Assembly: GCF_009389715.1 (NCBI RefSeq)
Contig: NW_024067689.1
Coordinates: forward strand, 930,001-994,000
DNA from: Phoenix dactylifera
Taxonomy: Eukaryota > Streptophyta > Magnoliopsida > Arecales > Arecaceae
Length of the DNA: 64,000 bases
Direction: 5' to 3'
Each line of letters opens with the position of its first letter. Positions within the stretch are counted from its first letter, which is position 1. Below are positions 57,602 through 64,000 of the stretch, piece by piece. The notes below the pieces were generated by a model. That model was not told where the DNA came from. It did no database searches and saw only the letters and a list, made by a program, of their open reading frames with translations. The position numbers were made by a program, and so were the translations under genes.

Positions 57602-59095
57602 TTACAACAATGGAAGAACAGAGAGCAGGAGCCCAGCGATCGGAACAAGCAGTCGGAGAATTCCAGATCTATGAGTTGGAGCATGGGAGCTCAGTCTGGT
57701 AGGTGGCCTGCGATTGGTCCTCGACGACAGATGCTTCGTCTTGCGGTCGCTAATACTAGCGCTCGCAGCTCCGACCACCACCTTTTTGGTCTGTGGCTCG
57801 CAATAACTAATGCCCGACATCGAATCAATGCCCTCAGACCTTCCATTACTCGCATCATAACAAAGCCCCGAGTTGTTATAGACCTTCAGCTTACTCCCCA
57901 TCCTCCATAGCATCTCCCTACTGAAAGGAATTGGCCCCGACAGCCGGTTATCGTTCAGCTTCAATTCACTGAGCTTCTCCAATCTCCGGAAGCTCTGCGG
58001 TATCGAACCATTGAGCTTGTTGCCATCGAGATGGAGAACTCGAAGGCTCAGCAATCCTCCGATGGACTCTGGTATCGGTCCTTGCAGCCCCATGTTGGAT
58101 AGAACCAACGTGATCAACTCTTTTAGCCCAGCGAAACCATCCTCTGGAATCGTCGCCGAGCTCATATAATTCCCATTGAGGATTAGTGCTCTCAGGGAAA
58201 TCAATTTTCCGAGAGAGGTCGGCAGAGGACCGGAGAGTGAGTTGTGACTCAAATCAAGTAGAATTAAGCTCGCTAGATTGCCGAGAGAGTCTGGAATGGA
58301 ACCTGTAAGGCGATTCCTACTCAAATCGAGTTTGATGAGGGAATCGCATTGGCCGAAGGTGGCCGGGATCTGGCCGTGGAGGAAGTTATGGCTGAGGTCC
58401 AGGACGTTCAAGGTGGGATTTCTAAGGCTCGGAATTGGTCCGCTCAATTGGTTATAGCTAAAGTCCAGAAACAGGAGATGAGTTAGCCGTTGGAGGGACT
58501 CGGGGATGGAAGAGCTCAATTGGTTGCCATGGAGATCGAGCACTCGGAGGGACGTCAGGTTGCCGAGTTCGGCCGGAATTGGCCCCACATGGCCGTTCCC
58601 GCGGAGGACGAGGGATCGGAGGGCGGGGCTAAGGCCGCCGAGGAAGGTCGGGATCGGCTGGGGGTGGTCGCCGGAGAAGCAGCGGTAGAGGAAGAGGGAA
58701 CGGAGGTAGGGGAGGTGGAGGAGGGCTGGGGAGAGGGTGGCATGAGCGGGGTCGCAGGTCGGGAAAGCAGTGTCGTCGGAGAGGGCGCCGAAGGAGAGGG
58801 AGACGACGTGATAGACGTCATTGCGGTCGGGCATGCACTCGATTCCATGCCACCGGCCGCGGCACACGTCTGGGATGGCGGTGGCCCATGCATTGCCGGT
58901 GGCCGCCATGATCTCGTACACGGCGCGCTGCTCGGCCGGGTCGGTCCGGGCCAAGTTGGAGAACCCGTTCTGGGGGGCGTCGACGAGGGCCGACGAGTCC
59001 GGCAGGACCACCGTGAACTCGGCCCGGCACGGCATGATCGCCGCCAGCATCACTAGAGCTAAGATTGATGGGAGGGATAAGAGAGTGGTTGTCAT
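57602..59095 (-). CDS. TMM: Receptor-like protein TOO MANY MOUTHS
   Basis: One uninterrupted exon of 497 residues, the length and intronless structure of TMM. A signal peptide covers about residues 1-25 (hydrophobic LALVMLAAIMPCRA). The signature N-terminal region reads AVYEIMAATGNAWATAIPDV and WHGIECMPDRNDVYHVVSLS, near 59-100, with paired cysteines. About ten leucine-rich repeats follow (about 155-400; for example LTSLRVLDLHGNQLSSSIPE), then a Cys-containing cap and a C-terminal hydrophobic segment (last 20 residues) that anchors it; there is no kinase domain. TMM works at the plasma membrane of the stomatal lineage with ERECTA-family kinases, shaping responses to EPF peptides and so stomatal spacing. 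Start chosen at ATG 59095, the only one that supplies the signal peptide. Confidence 0.97.
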   Translation of the reverse strand: MTTTLLSLPSILALVMLAAIMPCRAEFTVVLPDSSALVDAPQNGFSNLARTDPAEQRAVYEIMAATGNAWATAIPDVCRGRWHGIECMPDRNDVYHVVSLSFGALSDDTAFPTCDPAHATLSPALLHLPYLRSLFLYRCFSGDHPQPIPTFLGGLSPALRSLVLRGNGHVGPIPAELGNLTSLRVLDLHGNQLSSSIPESLQRLTHLLFLDFSYNQLSGPIPSLRNPTLNVLDLSHNFLHGQIPATFGQCDSLIKLDLSRNRLTGSIPDSLGNLASLILLDLSHNSLSGPLPTSLGKLISLRALILNGNYMSSATIPEDGFAGLKELITLVLSNMGLQGPIPESIGGLLSLRVLHLDGNKLNGSIPQSFRRLEKLSELKLNDNRLSGPIPFSREMLWRMGSKLKVYNNSGLCYDASNGRSEGIDSMSGISYCEPQTKKVVVGAASASISDRKTKHLSSRTNRRPPTRLSSHAPTHRSGILRLLVPIAGLLLSVLPLL

Positions 59096-59156
59096 CTTTC
59101 TCTGTTGGTGTTGGAATTGGGAGAGATAGACCGTTGGGAATGGAGGGAAGGTGGCA

Positions 59157-59164
59157 ATTTATAT
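59157..59164 (-). promoter_or_regulatory. Candidate TATA box of TMM
   Basis: ATATAAAT on the - strand, about 62 bp before the start codon. Position fits a short leader. Confidence 0.55.
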
Positions 59165-60112
59165 GATTGGGTTGGCGGGAAGGGAATAGGCTCCCAGTCC
59201 CGCGGGTTCAGGAGAATTAAGTGCCGTCACGGGGAACGGGGGGATGGGAGTTAATGAAGTGTGGATTTGGATGCATTGAATTGGTTTCACGGGAATGCGG
59301 ATGGAACATTAGTTCAAAGAATAGTACTGCTACATTAAAAAGAAAAGAAGAGAAAAAAATTTGGATGGGCATTAATATGAGGCAATCGAGCTTATTGGAT
59401 CTAGATCAAATGGTGACACACAGATGTAGCTCTTTGTTATTACTCCTCATTGGCGTGACAAGGTCGTAAAGAACAACAGCCGTTTGGGGACACTAATGGA
59501 CCCTATTCAAAGGTTGGAGTTTATTGGTTCTCTGTAGAGATTTTGGTTCAAAAAGAGAAGTACTTTTGTCAGTTGGGTCCAATTAAGCATCCAGAAATGC
59601 TGCAGGGTCTGATACATGTCAAAAATTGACACCAGCAGAAATATGTAGATGAACCTGTGCCATAGTTATTGAGAGATTACAGTGGAGAATATCCTTAAGA
59701 GATGATGGCGTAGAATATCCTACCGATTACCGACTTTGTCGAATGAGCTTCAAAATACTCAGAACATTAATACATGAATCGATGTCGTCGTGAAGCCTCC
59801 GCGGAATGTCCAAAGATTTTTTTTTTAAAAAAAATCATGTGTACTTTGGGGTAGTTTTATTTTTTGGAGTCCAGTAAATTGCTAGTTATCACCAGCTCTG
59901 TGTGCCTGGTAGTTTGTATCTATGGACTGTAAATTCACTACAAATGTGGTATCAGGATAAGCATTTGCCTCAAAAAATTTCACTAAGTCACTAATATTTT
60001 TGCTTCACAGGACTTACTACAAGTTGGAAAATCACTAATATTTTTAAATCTCTGAAGAGTTAGTGTATTTGCAGAAGTGTTGCAAAGGTTCAAGCTTTTC
60101 AAAAGTGATGCA
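59165..60112. other. TMM upstream region
   Basis: No gene or repeat recognised; probably TMM promoter and intergenic DNA. Confidence 0.5.
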
Positions 60113-60117
60113 GTGGA

Positions 60118-62337
60118 TGTAAAGATCCGAATTGGGCCCGTCCTTGGGCCCAACGAACTGAAGTCGGCAAGGGATGCCGACTTCAGTTTGTTCATCATGG
60201 TCATCCCCACGATGAACACGCCGGCCGAACGGCCAGCGAAACCCCTGCACCCCCCTCTTCCCTCTCTCTCTCTCTCCCTCTCTCTTCGTGAACTCTCAGA
60301 GGAGCCCCCATCCCTCTAAAAAACTAAACCTTTCCTCCTCTCCTTTTTCCCCTTTTCTTGAGAGGATTGCCGGAGCCACCGTCGCCGCCGGAGCCGCCAT
60401 CGCCGCCGGGAATCCACTCGTCGACAACCGGAGGTGAGAAAGACAACCTATTCATTATTTTTTTTATGGATTTAAGGGGAGAGGAATGAGGGATGTTATC
60501 GGTTGCACTTCCCCTGTTTCGGGGAAGTTTTGTGAGATTCGGCCGGCCGACGGTGGTCGGCCGGGGTCAATCAGGCCGAAACAAGTTCGGCCGGAGGTGG
60601 GCGAACGGGGGCCGGGCTTCCCAGCCCCGGTCTCTCTCTTTCCTCCCTTTCTTCCTCTCCTTCTTCTCTTCTTCTCTTCTGCACCGCTCGTGATAGCGTT
60701 GTGGCTGATGGCTGCTGGCCGAGCACCGCCGCCGAGGGCCACGGTCGGCCGCCGAAGGCCGATCGGAACCACCAGCCACCCCTTCTTCCTTTCTTCCCCT
60801 TCTTCTTCTTTTTCTTCTTTTTCTTCTTCTCTCCCTTCTTCTTCTCTTTCTTCTTCTTCTTTCTTCTCCCTGGGTTTGTTCTTGCTTTGATTTCCATGCC
60901 TCAATTGTGGATCAGAACCTGAACCGGTTGAGGCTATAAACCGGTTCCACCTATTCCGTAAATTGGGTTTGACCTAAGTTTGAGGGAATGGGTTTTGGTT
61001 ATGGTCTGAATCTGAGTCAGAAATTTGGGTTAGTCTGATTTGAGTGTAATCTGGTTCGTCAAGATTTGATCTAATCTGGTCTGATCAGATCTGGTTTGGG
61101 TTGGGCTGGGGATCTGTTTTTGGGCTGAGTTGGACCTAATTGGATCTGTGGGCTGGTTTGGTTTGGGCCCGAAATCTGATCTGGACCTGTTATCTGGTTT
61201 GGTTCAATTGGGCCTAATCTGTTTTGGGCCACAATTGGTTTTGGGTTTAAAGGATTCTGATTTTGGGATTTTGGCTTACTTGTTCCTTAGGGTCTATGTT
61301 TGATCTTGGGGGCCCATTCTTGGATCTATGAACTTAGGAGTTTAAGGGATTGGAAATAGTTTAAATTATGTTTCTTAGTTAATTAAATAATTAATGTTTA
61401 TGTTTTAATCAGGGTTTCGTGATATCTGTGGCAGGGATTGTTAAGCTAGCCCAGGTAGGTGACTTATTGCTTTAAAGTAGAATTTTAATATGTATCTTGC
61501 ATATGTTGATGTTATGATTTATTATTGGCATTATGTGTTAGAATTAGAATTAAATATTTAATTTCATAAACTGTTATGTACTTTACTATTGGGAGTATGA
61601 TCATGACTTTAATTTGGAAATTTACCATGTGGAAAGTTGATTTATTGATTTTTTAAAAAATCCGCGTGACTATAGTCTAGGCCCCGCCAATGGGATGATA
61701 CGTTGGCCCTGTTGACTTGTACTGAGGAACTAGTTCCGACACCGCGACCACCGGTGATAGAATTGTGGCGGCACAGGGGTGCGTTTTGCTCTTCGGAGCG
61801 GCTCGATGGAGCGTGAGATTAGCACCAGGGGGTGCGGCACAGTGGTGCGTTGGCTCAGTGGAGCGGCTCTGCGGAGAGTTGTATTGGCACTTCGGTATAA
61901 CCATACCACTGGGTGATGTGGCCGTAGTCATGCGGTTGAGTTATTTTGAGTCTCGGATCGGGTTTACAGATTGTCGTGTGGATTTTTGGATTCATGAGTT
62001 TTAGCTGCTTTTTATATGCACCATGACATGTTATATGATAACTTTATTGCATGACGTTGCCTACTGAGCTGTTAGCTCACTCCTATTATTTACATTTTTG
62101 TAGGTGATGATATATGATTATAGGGATTACGGGATGGAGTGATCATGATGTATTTAGCTAGTAGATATTGACTTTTCTTTTGATATGTATATGTGGACAT
62201 TTGATATGAAAACTGGAATTTATCTTTATTTAGTTAATGAATGTTGATTTGATTTATCTGCCTTGCATGCCTGCGGGGTCCGTCCTACAGGTGCGCAGCG
62301 TCTGCTCGCGTTCCGGGCCTCGGTTCAGGGCGTGACA
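60118..62337 (+). mobile_element. Solo LTR, 2220 bp, Ty3/gypsy-type
   Basis: It starts TGTAAAGATCCGAATTGGGC and ends GGGCGTGACA, and is flanked by a perfect 5 bp duplication GTGGA (60113-60117 and 62338-62342). No internal region or second LTR exists, so it arose by recombination between the two LTRs of one element. CTGAGCTGTTAGCTCACTCC near 62067 and a CT-rich leader near 60245-60360 are usual in such long LTRs. The start resembles the LTR at 2028. Open frames inside it are not genes. Confidence 0.93.
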
Positions 62338-62500
62338 GTGGAAATGATGGTGAAAGAATTCAGCAAACGCTGAATTAATAAGACTCAACGATCAATTTCA
62401 GCGAATGCTGAAACCAGTAATTCTGATAATAATTTCCAAAACTTCAGAAACTTGAAAAAATAGATTTTATTCATCAAAACAAGACTGCATCTAAACACGA

Positions 62501-63348
62501 GGGTGGTTCTATATACACCCCCCCTATTGCTCAGGACACCCCCCAAAAATTAAAAAAAAATTAAATACTCTCTACACCCCCCATTTGCTAAGGACACCCC
62601 TAAAAAATTAAAAATTCCTAAATTACCCCCCACCCTCCCCACCCCCTCACCTAAATTGCTCTCTACACCCCCCAAACCCCCCCCACCCCGGTCTTCCCCT
62701 CCAAAACACCTCGCCAACGCCCAAAACCCCCCCATTCCCCCTTCTCCCTCTCGTCGCCGGCATTCTCCCGATCTCCGACCACCTCGCCGGCTTCTCCCGG
62801 AACCACCTCGCCGGCTTCTCCCGAAATTTTTTTTTTTCACGGTTCGTGCTCCGTTCGGCACTGGATCGCCGAACAAAAGGCTTCTGTTCGGCTGAACAGT
62901 GCCGGACAGAAGCCTTCTGTTCGGCACTGTGCAGCCGAACAGATCTGTTCGGTTGAGGGTTGCCGAACAGAAGGCTTCTGTTCGGCACTGTTCAGCCGAA
63001 CAGAAGCCTTTTGTTCGGCGATCCAGTGCCGAACGGAGCACGAACCGTGAAAAAAAAAATTTCGGGAGAAGCCGGCGAGGTGGTTCCGGGAGAAGCCGGC
63101 GAGGTGGTCGGAGATCGGGAGAATGCCGGCGACGAGAGGGAGAAGGGGGAACGGGGGAGGAGGGGTTTAAGGGGGGTTTGAGGGGTTTTTTTTTTTCTTT
63201 TCAAAACGAAACGGAGGAGGAGGAAGGGGGGTGTATGAGAAAATTTCAAGGGCAATATGGTAATTATACTAAAGGTTAGTTTGGGTATTTTATTTTTGAT
63301 TTTTGGGGGGTGTCCTGAGCAATAGGGGGGGTGTATATAGAACTACCC
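62501..63348. mobile_element. Mutator-type foldback MITE forming a near-perfect 400 bp hairpin
   Basis: The ends GGGTGGTTCTATATACACCC and (reversed) GGGTAGTTCTATATACACCC are flanked by an exact 9 bp duplication TAAACACGA (62492-62500 and 63349-63357), which marks a Mutator-type insertion. Nearly the whole left half (62501 to about 62920) pairs with the right half. Near the centre the motif CCGAACAGAAGSCTTYTGTTCGG, itself a palindrome, is repeated about five times. Reading frames are mirror images on the two strands and encode nothing recognisable. Confidence 0.93.
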
Positions 63349-63357
63349 TAAACACGA

Positions 63358-63664
63358 CGTTACCTCCTTCAAATAGACCTTTCTTCTCCTAAAATTTAGA
63401 GTCCTAACCAAGTAAAAATTCTGTGAATGGAAACTAAAACAGACCCTGAAACCGTGCGCATCTTCCCTTGGTTCTTCATAAAAAAAGGGGCTCTAGCTAA
63501 GTTTAAAAAAAATTATGACAGAATCTCGGACTTAGACCTCCTTATACCAACTTTCAGAAATCAGGCTGCGAGTTGGTTTGATCTCATGATCTTTATTGCT
63601 GATATGCTTGTCTATGACAAATAAGCTTTTATTTAATTCATGGTACAGTTCACTGGAGCCATTC
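63358..63664. other. Intergenic and receptor-kinase 3' flank
   Basis: Short spacer; probably the 3' UTR of the kinase at the right edge. Nothing else seen. Confidence 0.5.
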
Positions 63665-64000
63665 CTATCTAGGTGACATGGTGGAGTAACTATAGGTTGC
63701 CTTTGATGATCGGTGGCAGGTGATCGCGGAAGAAGTTGTTGGCTGACTAAAATGATCCCCTTTCATGGCCTTGTAGACACCATGCAACCCTTCCTCAACC
63801 AGCTCTAGTACTGTTTGAGGCATGGGTGGCACATTGATCTCAACCGATCCTTCCAACATTTTAACCACTTCTCCCATTGAAGGCCTCATCCATGCGTCTT
63901 CCTGAATGCACCAAAAGGCAACTTGCAGAACCCTGAGAAACTCTGCTTCTTCCACAATCCCCCTCAGTCTTTTATCGGAAGCTTTTAATGGTGTCCCATT
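63665..64000 (-). CDS. Receptor-like kinase, C-terminal end (partial)
   Basis: Open on the - strand from the window edge to a TAG at 63665-63667. It covers the last kinase subdomain, with FLRVLQVAFWCIQEDAWMRP and SMGEVVKMLEGSVEINVPPM, the CIQ..RPSM..VV.MLEG motif of subdomain XI in G-type lectin (S-domain) receptor kinases. A Ser/Thr-rich tail of about 40 residues follows. Such kinases are single-pass plasma-membrane receptors, with the lectin ectodomain at the N-terminus, here beyond the window. The SD3-1-like assignment is a guess. Nothing in the visible part looks damaged. Confidence 0.85.
   Translation of the reverse strand, partial: NGTPLKASDKRLRGIVEEAEFLRVLQVAFWCIQEDAWMRPSMGEVVKMLEGSVEINVPPMPQTVLELVEEGLHGVYKAMKGDHFSQPTTSSAITCHRSSKATYSYSTMSPR

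Noticed and set aside
58490..59056. 188-codon + strand frame opposite TMM
   Set aside because: Composition shadow of the TMM coding strand.
60464..60904. Lys/Glu-rich reverse frames in the solo LTR
   Set aside because: They come from the pyrimidine-rich leader tract of the LTR.
62550..63279. Several mirrored frames with repeated PNRRLLFG-type phrases
   Set aside because: Both strands of the hairpin encode the same phrases because it is a palindrome; no start context or similarity.
62501..63348. CRISPR-like repeated 23 bp motif
   Set aside because: The repeats are palindromes inside a transposon hairpin with no regular spacers, in a plant genome.

Overview
The window is nuclear DNA of a flowering plant. 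Genes are split by introns, the host genes have clear plant orthologues, and most of the sequence is transposable elements. A monocot is the best guess, because the first CDPK exon is very GC-rich while later exons are AT-rich. A palm-type genome would fit the repeat landscape, but the species cannot be fixed from sequence alone.

Four host genes are supported. (1) A calcium-dependent protein kinase on the + strand (29802-39211, eight coding exons, 527 residues) with kinase, autoinhibitory and four EF-hand modules and a 5.5 kb first intron. (2) An ABI-1-like (ABIL) subunit of the SCAR/WAVE actin regulatory complex on the - strand (52611-44944, nine exons, 303 residues), with two GC-AG introns and a LINE in its second intron. 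(3) An intronless TOO MANY MOUTHS (TMM) receptor-like protein of stomatal patterning on the - strand (59095-57602). (4) The C-terminal end of a receptor-like kinase on the - strand at the right edge (64000-63665). A fifth locus (about 8302-4940, - strand) is the decayed 5' part of a gene with repeated PARP-type zinc fingers, most like the DNA 3'-phosphatase ZDP. It has stop codons, a lost start codon and no catalytic region. The genes look unrelated in function; this is not a cluster.

Layout: 1-4533, two opposed long LTR arms with a gag remnant between them; 4940-8950, the zinc-finger pseudogene with a 380 bp tandem duplication of its 5' end; 9127-21335, a three-level nest (Harbinger-like element, containing a Mutator-like foldback, containing a 10.4 kb Ty1/copia element); 24052-25747, a Harbinger-like element with a 138 bp satellite inside; 26088-26935, a foldback element; 27537-29326, a 5'-truncated LINE just upstream of the kinase; 29802-39211, the kinase, with a miniature LTR element in intron 1; 40160-43102, a small non-autonomous LTR element with three minisatellites; 44944-52611, ABIL with a second LINE of the same family; 53287-53820, a hAT MITE; 55792-56270, another MITE; 57602-59095, TMM; 60118-62337, a solo LTR; 62501-63348, a Mutator-type foldback that is almost one perfect hairpin; then the kinase fragment.

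Target-site duplications are visible for eight insertions, which makes their boundaries unusually secure. I see no tRNA, rRNA, CRISPR array or undescribed multigene system. The most unusual signals are structural: the long hairpin, the nest, the satellite inside a DNA transposon, LTR minisatellites, and the paired GC-AG introns.
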